In this document: piece after piece, positions 20,792 through 32,620 of the stretch
Layout: every line of letters starts with the position of its first letter
Position numbering within the stretch: the stretch's first letter is position 1
NCBI GenBank assembly: GCA_029817715.1
Contig: JARUPY010000605.1
Location: 868,001 to 932,000 of the forward strand
Source: Melastoma dodecandrum
Lineage: Eukaryota > Streptophyta > Magnoliopsida > Myrtales > Melastomataceae
DNA: 64,000 nucleotides
Reading direction: 5' to 3'
Translations under genes and position numbers: made by a program
The notes under the pieces: generated by a model
Told to the model about the DNA's origin: nothing
Database searches by the model: none
Seen by the model: the letters and a program-made list of their open reading frames with translations, nothing else

Positions 20792-23700
20792 TGTCATAAC
20801 CCAATTTTTTTTTTCAAAATAACAAAAATCACTAAAAATAGAAAAAACAAACAAAATCAAATAAAATCAAATAAAATCAAATCAAATTAACACAAATCAA
20901 ATCAAATAAAATCAAATCAAATAAAAGTGGAAAAACTCTGAAGACACTCAGAGGAGACACGGTAAAAAATCCGAAGGATCTCTCAGATCCTACTCCTTCC
21001 TCGGAGTCACACCTTCAGACAATAAGAGATCTCCCTAGAGAGGTTTCTCGACCCTCGAGAGAAAATCGGAGGCCAATTCCTCCGGATACATACACTCAGA
21101 TACACAGACAAGCATTGAGAGAAGAGACAAAAAATACAAGCACTGAAAGAAGAGACGGGAAAAAAGAAAGGCTTCGTCATCAAAGACGCGATCTCCCGAC
21201 TTGTCTCCCCTAGAACGCAGATGCTCGACGACTCCGTCCGCGACTTGTGCTACTTGAAAATCCGATGACTAAGAGATGCCCGGGAGCACAGTAATGAGGA
21301 GGAGCTTAAATCTAGGAATGGAGAACAATCCACGAGGACGTGAATCCATTCGCAATCTCAGCAGAGGCAGTAACAAGAGATGAATGATTATTAAGCTTCC
21401 TCCGATGGCAACTGTACGCGCGCCTTCCGGCCTAGCACGCGCGCGGCGGTTCGGACGACCCGAGGATCCGGGCCCGCTCTCCTAGAGTCTTCCGGTCGGC
21501 GTCGCGACTCGAGCGTCGAACGCTGCGGAAAAGACCAGGGTGGTCCCTCCTTCGATTCCTGACCGGGTCTGCCCAGACTCTTCGCCGATCGTCTCCATGC
21601 TCCTTAAGAGGTGACGGGCGAAAAGAAGCGCATGGCCCGAGGAGGAAGCTTTAGGAGGTTCCAAGAGCGGCTCGTGTCGTCAGTCCCTCATTCAAAATGA
21701 CTTCGTAAAATGAATGTGTTGTTGTTTAACCTAGGTAAACTATTACGGAGTCGCCACCGACTTAATTATAAAAGCTTGGTTTAAGTCGGAAAACCAGAGT
21801 AGATTCGGGGATTCCTAATTACTAACTCTTACATTTAAACATGCGAAAAGGTGGCGTTTGCTCCCAAAAAGTTTGCTTTTTGATTAACGGGTGTTGGACC
21901 CGATTCAGGCGTTGGACCCGAACTCATGTGTATTTGTTTAACAATCACATGCAACGATAAACCTATGGGCCTAAGGCATGCGGACAGGCACAGATAATTA
22001 TTTAGATCAAAAGGAGCGGGGAAGGGGCGGTGATTACGGGCCTATGCACTTGGGCCCGCAATCCGTTACATGTGGAAATATAAAAAAAAACGAGAGGCCC
22101 GCACCTCCCTCATGTACCTGAGGCCAGTCGAGGGGTTGTATTGGCGTTGAGTTCGTCAGTTGGTTACAATACATGTGTCCTTGCATACCTCCACCTTTGT
22201 CTTCTTAAATCTTCGGGGTCGCTTCGTCGAATCCTCGAAAACAATTGGTTGATTTTCGTGTACACCAAATAAATGAAACTTTAGGGTAAGAGACGATGAA
22301 AATTAGGCAACACGAAAATAGAATACAGACAAATCAAGTAACGAAAAATAACTCAAATAAAGATTGTTTATTATTATTATTATTATTATTTAAAAAAAAA
22401 ATGGCGTCAGATTAAAAGGAATGAGTAAATTATTTTGAATTAAATAATTCATAAATTGATATTAGGTTAAGATGACCAGGCGGACTAAATTGACATTTAT
22501 ATGAAAATCTAAATTACTTACGAAGGTGACATTTGATTGAAATTTGGACTAAATTGACATTTAGGAAAAAATAAAAAGTAAAAGAATCGCATTAATACAC
22601 GGACAATGATTTAAAATAACAAAATAATATAATTTTAACAAAAGAAAGGAAAAGAAACATAACCTGATTTGTCATCTGAGAAATCCCCTTTTGCGGAGTG
22701 TGCCAACCAGTTAGGGGGATGGTAAGAGAGGGTGATGCCGAGGGAGATGGGTTTGCCATCGGGCTTGGCGACGCCGGAGGAGGTCGATCTGCTGCTGTCC
22801 TGAAGACGACCGAGGGAAGCTTGCTGTAGTGGGTGTTGTGGACTTCAGGATAGCGCCGTGGGGGAGGCGCCGGGAAGTGAGGACGGGGAGCCGCCTCAGA
22901 GCCGCCGACGTGTGGAGACGGGTCTTCTGGGGGGTGGAGCTCGAGCTTGTCGATGACGCCGGAGAGAGAGTTGATCCGCCGCCGCCGGGTTTTGGGGAAC
23001 GCCTGGAAAGAGGTGCTCTTGGGAAGTCGGGAGCCACGGTGGGTTGCTGCCGCCGGGTTTCGAAGGCGCCGAGAAAGCTGGGCTTGAAGAGATGGCCAGG
23101 GAGGAGGGAGAAGGAGCCGTCACAGCTTCTGGTTAAACCGGATCGGTAGTTGTGGGTCTCGGGAAGTCCTAATGAAGAAGATCGCCCGCTTCGTCGCCGC
23201 CGAGGATGGATTGTGGGGATCGGGACGGAGGTAGGAGCTGGAGATGGGTGAAGATGAACCGCCGGAGGGGACTGATTGCTGGAAGGTCGATGGCCGCTGC
23301 CGCCGCTTGAACTCGGGACGCCGGGAAGCGGGTTGCCGCCTTGGGGGTTGGAAACATCAGAAAGGAAAGGCTGCTGGTTGCAGCCGCTAGCTCTTTGGGC
23401 ACCGGGAAGGACGTGGGGGGTGCCTTTGCTATGGACTTCAAGAACGTCTGGAAAGCCGGGCGCTCCATTCCAGGCTCAGGAACGCCGGGGAGGATAGAGT
23501 CACCGATGCGGATTCTGTGGACGTCTGAGGAGGGGTAACAGAAGAGGGTCGTGAACCCAGCGGGGGCGCTGGAGCCGTCTTTGTCGGCGTCGACCTCCTC
23601 CATGGCTTGGCGGACGTCCTCAGCATTGGTAAGAACGGGAGAGGCAGAGAAGGAGGAGGGGACATGGTTTGCCGCCGTCCTGGAGTTTGGGACGTCGGTG

Positions 23701-26700
23701 AGGAAGCTGGTCTTGCCACCGTGAGGTTTGAGGGGATGCTGCTGATGCGGCTTTGGCGTTATTTGAAGAATTGCTTCACTGTTGCAACGGGGAGTTGGTT
23801 CGCTGCTGCTTGTGGATGGCTGGGACTGCGTACTTGGTGCAGAGTTGGGCGAGAAGTGCAGCTGGTCACCAAACACCAGAGGGGTTGTCTGGTGCCGTTC
23901 CTGTGAGCGATGAGCTGAAGGACCTTGGCGAGGAACTGTTCATGGATGACGGTGAAGATGACTGCAAGACGAGTCTTCCCTTTTGTTCGAAGACAATCCA
24001 AGACCCAGCAATGAAGGTCGTGGACCGAATGTGAAGGATCCGAGGTCTCCCCACGAAATGGATGACCGAAGGAGATTTTTTATAGGGGAAGGTTGGCTCT
24101 TGAGCTTCTGTCTCCTCCCCCGAGAAATTGGTAAGTTTTTTTTTAGAATTGTTCTGATCCCCCTGCCTTTTGAGCTTCAGAACCATTTTCTTTTACCCTT
24201 TCGATTCCCTTTACGCTTCAATTTTGTTGGGGTTTGATTAGAATTCCTATAATTCCCTTGAGATTCAAAGGGGTTGTTTGCTTTAATTTTATGCAGGCAT
24301 TAATGGGGGGATTTGGTGTGCTCCCTCGAGTGATTTGGGCACGGGGAGATCGTCCTTTGCGGGATTTTTTTCGGGGATACCAGAAAAGTAGGTTTTGCTT
24401 TGTTCCTCTTTTGGCTTGGGCTGTGGGCTGTGATGTGTTGTTTTGTGGGTTAAGTTTGGCAAATCATTGTGGGCTGCCTTGGGCTCTATTTGCTTTTGGG
24501 TTTAATCTTTGGTTTTGCCTGGATATTGGGTTAAGAGCTGGTGGGTTAGCAACGTAGATGCAGCATGGACTGCTTTACTGTCCGTTGACAATGTGGTGGT
24601 CTTTAGCCTGCTATTGTCGGATGCAAATGAAATTACGGGTGACCTGACAGCTACTGGTCGTTGGCATTCAGAGCTGCTGCAGTTTCAACAAGTTAATGTT
24701 GCTTTGGTTGGCAGCGGACAGCCTTAAACCGTCGCGTCGGGGTACCGATTATGGCTGCTGTTCCTTTTGCTAATGCCATTGCTGCTGCTGTTGGTGGTGT
24801 TTCCTAATATGCGGACTTTGGCCGGTTATATGACAGCAGGTGGCGGGAGATATCGCACTCGAGGTTGGAGACCCGGGAGGCGATTGCCATTGAAGTAATC
24901 TTGCGGGCGAGATCCAGCTAGTCGTAAGGGTCGGCGGGGATAACAGCCCTGATGTGATCGATGTGGTCGAAGTCGGGTCCATCGCCAATACTGTCCTGCT
25001 GCGACATCACCCCTCGGCCACCAGACTTGTGGTGAAACGACCAATGATTTTTGTTGTTGCTTTGTATGCTGTTGATGTCGCTTGAACCCTTGTGGTTGCA
25101 TTTAGCCATAAATGTTGAAATTTGAGTTGTAATTGGGCTTTGGTCATTTTAAGGGAAATTAATTTGAGGTATTACAGCAACCCATATTAACTCTGTCGCT
25201 GATGTCAAGCATGCTGCTTTCTGGAGTCAGCACATGGGCTGTAGTAACAATGCTGATGTTATTCCCATGAGCAGCGAGTTCTGCCCAGCAAGATGCATCC
25301 CATCTATCACCACGCCATGGTGTTACGTGGCCTGTCTTCAATGGAAGTTTCTCATGTGGGATCAGCCACTAGAGGCCTTGCACCGTCTCGGAGAACTCGA
25401 GTGGTTGGTTCTTCGAGAGCCAGCTCGAGAGAATAAATACCTGGAGGTTCACTGGCGGGTTCAGATAAATGCCACCCTCGGAAAAAACCGGTAGCACATG
25501 CTGCAAGATTCAATGCAGAGAAGGACAAGAGAGCTACAGTCAACGATGTCGTAATCACTCCAACTATCATGAAGGATCGTAAAGCAAGCGGTGCTGCCGG
25601 AGCATAGTTTGAAAGGAAGATTAATGTCAACAGCATAGATTTTACTTCGTAAATGATCGAACACAACCAATGTTACGCACAATGCATCAGCTCCAGCCCG
25701 TTCGACGCCAAATTCGAGTTTCCTGAGATATCAGTAACTTGTGCTTCTGGGACGGAGACAGATACCATTTTACATGACTCCTTAGCCAAGATAGTCATTG
25801 AATAAATCTCTCTCGAGTTCCTGGAACCTGCAGCGAACATGAGCATAGAATCCGCTAAATGAGCCGCACCAGCATCCAACATCGGTGATTCCGACCGGAG
25901 CAACAGAACCCGATGTCGTACTGGCGATCGTTTTCTCGCCTCTTGTATCACAGCCTCCCAAGATGTCCATGTCACCTCTTAGTCGGCGGCCCGACAACAA
26001 CCCATCTACGGCTTCCTGTTCTCCCTCGCCGCCAAAGTCATCTGGACCCAGTCGATTTGCCATCTCTCCAGCGCTAGCACCGCCAACCATGCCAGGTTAA
26101 TGGAGATCCCATGCCGAAGAGGTTCGCTGTCAAATGACGGGAGCGGAGAGCTCCGTCCCGACATTTGGCAGGTATTGCAGGGGCATGCCTTGCAGACAAC
26201 CGAGGCACGTACCCTATTCAACACGTTCAAGATAACGAAGTTTTCGGGGGATTATTTTGGATTCTCGAAGATCAAGACCCTTTGAAGACGGACCCTTTGA
26301 AGACGGCTTCGCACTCACCAACGTTACGGCATCAACGGCTCGCCAGGTTCGCCGTAAGCCCATTCTAAAAACGGCACCGTGAGGTACAAACGCTAATGGG
26401 AGCATTCTACAAAGAGCGAGAAATAGTACAAACACCCGGTTCTTCCTTGAATTTATTAGAAACTGTTAAGAGCATTAATAAAATCTATGTTGCTTGCATT
26501 TTTTCCCATAAAATCAATTTTTAAGAGGAAATACTTTCATAAAAATGACCCGCATAGACATTATAAGAATTATAGAGCTCGAGATCATTTTTTCTAGAAG
26601 TCAAACGATTTCTTTTTCTAAAACCGAGCTCAAATAAATTCGGACATCGGACACACAATAAAGGCCTCCCTTTTCTTTTGATACATGCGATTTATTAATC

Positions 26701-26855
26701 CCTAATTCCCGAACCTTAACGAATCTCTATAGTTTTTCTCACTTAAACTTAAAATAAGTTAGTGGCGACTCCTTCACATTTTCAAAATCCGAAGCCTTAT
26801 CGTCAAGGGAAGATATTCATTTTAAATGGAACCGGAAACGGGATCACCCGCGACA
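20792..26855 (+). mobile_element. 5' LTR of the Ogre-like element, interrupted
   Basis: It begins TGTCATAACCC at 20792 and ends CCCGCGACA at 26855. A 3764-bp solo LTR sits inside it at 21413-25176. Both halves align with the 3' LTR at 32621-34918: 20792-21412 with 32621-33241, and 25177-26855 with 33237-34918. The open frames seen inside (for example 25352-25666) recur in the 3' LTR only because the LTRs are copies; I do not treat them as genes. Confidence 0.9.
21413..25176 (-). mobile_element. Solo LTR, LTR-B family, TSD GCAAC
   Basis: A 3764-bp insertion bounded by TGTACGCGCG and GGTATTACA and flanked by GCAAC at 21408-21412 and 25177-25181. The empty site is visible in the 3' LTR (GATGGCAACCCATATT at 33236). 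On the minus strand it reads TGTAATACCTC to CGCGCGTACA. It shares the block GTCGGTGGCGACTCCGTAAT and the end ...GCGTACA with sequences at 45.5-46.1 kb and 59.2-59.8 kb. The GC-rich part around 22700-24100 has open frames on both strands, but none has a recognisable domain. No internal region is present, so it is a solo LTR of a Tat/Ogre-type family. Confidence 0.85.
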
Positions 26856-26859
26856 GATT

Positions 26860-26878
26860 TGGCGACTCCACTGGGGAC
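26860..26878 (+). other. Primer-binding site of the Ogre-like element
   Basis: TGGCGACTCCACTGGGGAC starts five bases after the 5' LTR end. This form of primer site is typical of Tat/Ogre-lineage Ty3-gypsy elements. I recall it as matching tRNA-Arg but cannot check that here. Confidence 0.8.
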
Positions 26879-29800
26879 ACTGGGTAATTTTTTAGAGGAT
26901 TAGGGCCGAAAAATCGATTTCAAAATTGGGGGGCGGCTTAGCTTTATGTGAAGTGTGTTTGCGCTTTACTTTTCCGATTGTCTCTGTTAGGCATATAGTG
27001 AGTTGTCCTAAAACCCAGGGACACCTAAGTTTAGGGGTATACCTGCCATATGAGAGAGGTTGTCTACCTCTTTACCTGAGGCATATACCAACTCGCCCTT
27101 CGTCCGAGGGTGAGTCAAAAGCCAGTCTAGATAGGCATGTGTTTGAAGGCCATACAAACTTTTATGACTCTAACAATTTATTTCTGTGCCTGCATTGTTT
27201 GATGTCACATGATCGATATTTTTCAATTCTTGATTTTTCATCTTACATGAGCCTTCATCCCGGGCGCCATAGGATTAGTTCGGGTATACCATATGCCGAC
27301 GGGTATTGGCTGTTTGCCTCTACCTTTAGGTGGGTACCCACCTGTTTACCACCGGACGAATATCCGAGTTCTTTCATTTAAAATGAACCCAAACTCGGAT
27401 TTCTCCGTTTACGGATAATGAACGGGTCCAAGCCACATCCAAGACGGTAGATAGAAGATCTCATACTTATCTATATTTTTTTATCCATATGGTCTGAATT
27501 GATCTTCTTGTTATACATTAACCACCATTTTTCTCTTACTTTCAATTTCGCTAACATGCCTTCTGTTCAATGAGCGAATATAAGGGAAGTGATTTCTGCA
27601 CCGAGTTTCCTTTTTATGCTCGCATATTGTCACTTATGCTTGCATATTGTCGAACTTGATCATTCTACATACATTCAAAGCTTTCGAGTCATGATATTCT
27701 AGAAAAATGCCTACTCATATGCATAACATTGATGCATGTCTAAAAAAAAAACAACATTCTTTCCAGACCTTTATGACGATACACATAGATTTTCAACAGA
27801 CTTTGAATTCATTTTTTTCGTCATTTTATTATCACATGGCTTCGACAATTTTTCTTAAAAGAAAAAAAACTTCGCCTTTTTTTTTTAAGTGAAAGGGCAT
27901 ATAAGTGTTCATTGAGCGTTGACACATATCTTGCATCTACAAACATAACCTTTTTTATCCAGACTAATACATGATTTTTGTTTTTGTTTGAGGTGCCCCG
28001 TATCTATCAAAGTGGGACTACTCATCACTTCGAATGTGCAACAACATCATTCCGGCTCGACTTTGTCACACACATTTCATTTCCAATTTATTGGTTAAGG
28101 TGTATTCCTTTCAATCTTGCTTATTATTTAAATCAATCAAGCATGTCATCTACCATCTGGATTTCGGTTTTTCTTATGCAGGCAGACGAACATCCCCTCT
28201 TCCAACGAGGCATACGATGAACATTCAATTGAACCAAATGTTAAAGTCCAAGAAGCAAAACTCATTCAACCAGTTTCATACTATCACCATCCACAACACC
28301 AATGCTAGGTTTACAATCACCATCCGCATTCGAAGAACAAACTGGGAAAGATCGTCACAAAGCAACTAAAATGACATCATGGAGTTTGTTCAACACCAAT
28401 ATCAAAAGAATACAACAAAGCATATTCTCCCAACCATCGAATTCAGAAAAGGAGAGCATGACCCTGTCAAACCAAGCTGGGTTAACATTATTCTCAAAGC
28501 ATATGCTGGGGCAAGCTCCATCCCATGGGAATCAACATGCCTTCAAGAGTGCAAGGGAAGTATCATTCTAATCCTTAACATTCAAAATTGAACATTGATT
28601 ACGTTTGTTTTCTCTTCTTACAGTATTAGAATCGGGGCAATTCAATGATAGTTCGCCAATGGATCACCGTTACACACACTTGCGGCCTTGCCTACAAGGC
28701 CTTCCATTTCTCTTTTCAATCACTTTAAAATCAAAGAATAATGCATATTTTAAAATTTTTTTACACAGGTTCAGTTTCACTACAACATTGATTAGGAGCT
28801 CAGACTATGACGAAGTCATCATAAGGGGGTGACATTCCAATTTTATTTCAGATAACCTCATTGTCAAACATTCATTCTATTCTTTGATGTTTCTTTGCAG
28901 ACTCTCCGAATCCTTAAATCAGACGAAGCACATCATCAAGCTTTGGAACTACTAAAAGTTCAAGCTCATCAACTTACTAAGCTGGAGCAGCACATCCATG
29001 TCAAGTCAATCACGAAATCCTCTCATCTACCGAAAGACAACACACTTCAACTGAGGCAACTCTTTTCGAACGGGTCTATGAAGCACAAACAGTTTTATCA
29101 ATCGAGCAACAATCCACTGCACATCAGATGCATGTCAAGAGCTTTCCACAAAAGTCACTGCACATCAGATGCCTTTCCACAAAAGTCATGTCGATGCATG
29201 CAAGCCTAGTGACACGATTCTAAAGAAGATTCTTTCGAATGTTAAGGATTCCCGAGGAAAAATCTTCCGCAACTACGACAGTCCTTATGTGGTCAAGCAA
29301 ATATCTGCAAGAGCGCTTTCACAATAAAGATGGACGGAGATGTTCCATCCCAGTCGGTCGATTTGTTTCAGGATCGACGAACTAGAAAAATCAACCTAGA
29401 ATACTCAACCTATGGGGCTCGCAACCCATGTCGAATAAACGGTGAAAGCAAGTATCGTTCTAATTTAAATCACAATAAATTAGAAACTAATCAATGCTAT
29501 CTTTCTTTGCAGATACTTTAACTGGGGCAAGAACCAATCGCCTCGGGTAACCAGTAAAGGAAGTATCGTTCCAGCTCATATATTACAAAATCAAAAACTA
29601 ATCAATGCTTCATTTCTTTTGCAGAGGCTTTTACTGGGGCAATGAACACGAGTCTCAGGTAACTAGTAAAGAAAAGCATCGTTCCAAGTTTAAAATTTCT
29701 CACATTGAACATGATTATACATCCTATTTTTTCCTATATGGCATCAAGTCGAGGCGAACATCATAGGTAAAATTATTATTTCATAAAACATGTGTCATGT

Positions 29801-31160
29801 TCATTTGTCATGCAATCTCACTAAACGATTTTATTCAAAACATTGAAACACTTTCCTCAGCGGAACACTTGTGTGCTAAAGATAGAAAGGCAAACATATC
29901 CCCAAACACATACCCTTTTCGAGAGTTGAGTGCAAACACTTGTGAGAAATCCAGACATGATAGCACCGGAGTGGGAAGGAAATCCCTTTGACGGAAAATG
30001 CTCTAGCTAGGATGACATCGAGCATTCTTTCTTATCCCCAAACACTTTACCATTGCTAGCCATTCCTAGCCAAAGTGGAGATTTTTTGAAACACAATTCC
30101 CTTTCAAATCAAAGAATCGTCTCATATCGAGGTAAAAGGAGTTTCTGTAGTCTACATTTCCGAATAGGACTCAGATGTAGATGCGTCACTTCCTCAATTT
30201 TGAGTGTGAAGTACATCCCTAATGGATCTCGCAAGTCGGCACAATACTGTACCATCTTTCAATCATTCGAATGCATCCAAACAATTCCAGAGAACCAAGT
30301 CTGTTGAATATTCCAAAAAAAAGAGCAAAAAAAAAAATGAAATGAAAATGAAAATGAGACAGGGGGAACAAGCAAAAAAAGAGAGCCCTTCAATATCATT
30401 CAAAGAAAAAGCAAATTTTGACACAAGGGCCAAAGACGGTCGCAAAAGCAAAATGTCAAGAAAAAAGGGACAAAAGTTTTAGAACCCTGATCTCGATTTG
30501 TCAATCTGGGCAAACCGCTTTAAATTCAAAAGCCTCGTTTCCCATGGGAAAAGATAGAGAAAATTATTCTTCTACAACATTTCCCCACAAATTCACACTC
30601 TCATATGCCATCATACCCATACCCTTGTGTATTGTGTCGACGAGCAAGTCCACATTGGGAGAACCACGCTCAAAGGTGACGTCCTTGCATTTTGAGCCTT
30701 ATTTGATGAGATTCTTTGACTTGCTTTCTTTCCAAAAAGATTAAGCCTTCTATAAAATACGGTCTTAGACCAAGCCTGCATTACAACCAAAATCAAAGTC
30801 TCTTTCGACTAGCCTCTGTGCATTCATTTCAAAGGAATCGAACTTCCCACTCATATAGCATAGAAACATATTTGAGTGAGCCTTGAGAGATGTAAGAAAG
30901 ACCTTTCTTTATTCTCTATCGCATGAGTGTTTCTATTTTTGAAAAAAGAAAAAAAAATGAAATTTTTGTGCATGCATATAGAACATCTTGCCTTCATATC
31001 ATCCACAGTCAGAAATTCGGCAAGTCACATGGGAGATGCAAACAATCTCAAGCATACTTCATGATTCCAAGGCTCAAGCCTTTATGCTAAGGTATGATCT
31101 TCTTCACTACAGTTAAGCAGTCTTGTGGTATGGTAATACTTCAAAGTCAAGTTATCCATT
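26879..31160 (+). other. Non-coding interior of the Ogre-like element
   Basis: About 4.3 kb between primer site and minisatellite. It starts with a leader (GGGTATACCTGCCATATGAG, 27036) with direct and inverted near-repeats such as ACCTGAGGCATATACCAA. Only short open frames follow, the longest about 150 codons at 26926-27381, and no gag or pol motif is seen in any frame. Homopolymer-rich and degenerate repeats occur near 28550-29690. Confidence 0.7.
28557..29690 (+). repeat. Degenerate repeats, about 112 bp, resembling mini-exon units
   Basis: At least three related units share AGTATC.TTC, then TCAATGCT or CATTGATTA, a pyrimidine tract ending TTTGCAG or TTACAG, then ACTGGGGCAA or ATCGGGGCAA. 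In the last two (about 29450-29560 and 29562-29675) this is followed by GGTAACCAGT or GGTAACTAGT. Each unit thus has the order of a 3' splice site, a segment of about 40 bp and a 5' splice site. Confidence 0.6.
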
Positions 31161-31166
31161 TCTCAA

Positions 31167-32547
31167 TTTTACTCGGTAAAGCGTGAACAAACGCAATACC
31201 ATCTGGCTAAGCGTTTACGAACAAACGCGACGCCACTCGATCGAGCGTTTACTAACAAACGCTACGTCATTCCAGTTGGTTAAGCATTTATTAACAAATG
31301 CGACACCATTCGGTAAAGCGCGAACAAACGCAATACCATCCGGCTAAGCGTTTACTAACAAACGTGACGCCATTCGACTAAGCGTTTACTAACAAACGCT
31401 ATGTTACATTCTTTTCGGTTAAGCGCTTACTAACAAGCGTGATACCTTCCAGTCGGTTAAACGTTTACTAACAAACGTTATACCACTTCCAGTAGGCTAA
31501 GCGTTTACTAACAAACGCGACGCCATTCGACTAAGCGTTTACTAACAAATGCTACGTCACATTCTTTTCGGTTAAGCCCTTACTAACAAATGTGACACCA
31601 TTCGGTTAAGCGCTTACTAACAAGCGCGATACCTTCCAGACGGTTAAACGTTTACTAACAAACGTTATACCACTTCCAATCGGCTAAGCGTTTACTAACA
31701 AACGCGACGCCATTCGACTAAGCGTTTACTAACAAACGCTACGTCATTTCAATTTGGTTAAGCATTTACTAACAAATGCGACACCATTCGGTTAAACGCT
31801 TACTAACAAGCGCGATACCTTCCAGTCGGTTAAACGTTTACTAACAAACGTTATACTACTTCCAGTCGGCTAAGCGTTTAGTAACAAACGCGACGCCATT
31901 CGACTAAGCGTTTACTAACAAACGCAACGTCATTTTCAATTTGGTTAAGCATTTACTAACAAATGCGACACCATTCGGCTAAGCGTTTACTAACAAACGC
32001 GACGCCATTCGACTGAGTGTTTACTAACAAACGCTACGTCGCATTCAATTCGGTTAAGTGCTTACTAACAAGCGCGATACCTTCCAGTCGGTTAAGTGTT
32101 TACTAACAAACACGATACCACCTCCAGTTCGGCTAAGCCCTTAATAACAAGGACAACGCCACTTCCAACTCGACTGAGTGTTTACTAACAAACATGATGT
32201 CATTTTCATTCGGTTAAACGCTTACCAACAAGCGTGATACCATTTCTCAATTCTTTTCGGTTAAGCGTCTATTAACAGACGTGACACCACTTCCAGTTTT
32301 CCAGTTTTGGTTAAGCATTTACTAATAAATGCAATACCATTCGGTTAAGCGTTCGTACAAACGCGTCACCACCTCCATTTCGGTTAAGCGTTTATTAACA
32401 AAAGCGATACCATTTTCAATTCTTTTTGGTTATGCGTTCGTACAAACGCTACACCTCTTTTCACCGGTTCTTGGTTATGCATTTTCAACAAATACGACGC
32501 CATTCTTGGCTAAGCGTTTATTAACAAACGCAATGCCTAAGCATTCC
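31167..32547. repeat. Hairpin minisatellite in the 3' region of the Ogre-like element
   Basis: About three dozen tandem units of roughly 34-43 bp with the pattern GGTTAAGCGTTTACTAACAAACGCGACACCATTC (shown as GGTTAAGC, a hairpin, then GACACCATTC). Each unit has two six-base arms around the loop ACTAAC. The arms vary together: GCGTTTACTAACAAACGC (31501), GCGCTTACTAACAAGCGC (31610), ACGTTTACTAACAAACGT (31461), GCATTTACTAACAAATGC (31762), GTGTTTACTAACAAACAC (32096), GCGTCTATTAACAGACGT (32265). Near 32343 a unit of the left-edge type (GCGTTCGTACAAACGC) is embedded, linking this array to 1704-2320. The array ends about 70 bp before the 3' LTR. Confidence 0.93.
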
Positions 32548-32607
32548 TTTCCAAAAAATTGGGTTCTTAATAATTCTTTGCTCGAACATTTTACCAAACA
32601 TTCTCAT

Positions 32608-32616
32608 AAAGAGGGG
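32608..32616 (+). other. Polypurine tract
   Basis: AAAGAGGGG lies five bases (CAAC plus spacing) before the 3' LTR start at 32621, the expected position of the primer for second-strand synthesis. Confidence 0.75.
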
Positions 32617-32620
32617 CAAC

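Noticed and set aside
22711..24557. Possible GC-rich gene inside the solo LTR-B
   Set aside because: Open frames occur on both strands with proline- and serine-rich low-complexity content, and the region is bounded by LTR ends and a target duplication. No domain is visible.
25673..25975. Weak resemblance of a minus-strand frame to anthranilate synthase (AGA..ADS pattern)
   Set aside because: Only a few scattered residues fit, neighbouring conserved blocks are missing, and the frame lies within an LTR.
25159..26230. Overlapping open frames conserved at 33144-34293
   Set aside because: Both sets lie in the two LTRs of one young element, so identity reflects copying, not coding selection. Several frames on both strands are conserved equally.
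31167..32547. CRISPR-like pattern of short palindromic repeats
   Set aside because: There are no unique spacers of constant length, repeats abut each other, and the setting is a plant retrotransposon between its interior and 3' LTR.
31167..32547. Loop sequence TACTAAC as splicing branch points
   Set aside because: The match to the yeast branch-point box is exact but lies in a hairpin loop repeated dozens of times, with no acceptor sites at a fixed distance. I treat it as coincidence.
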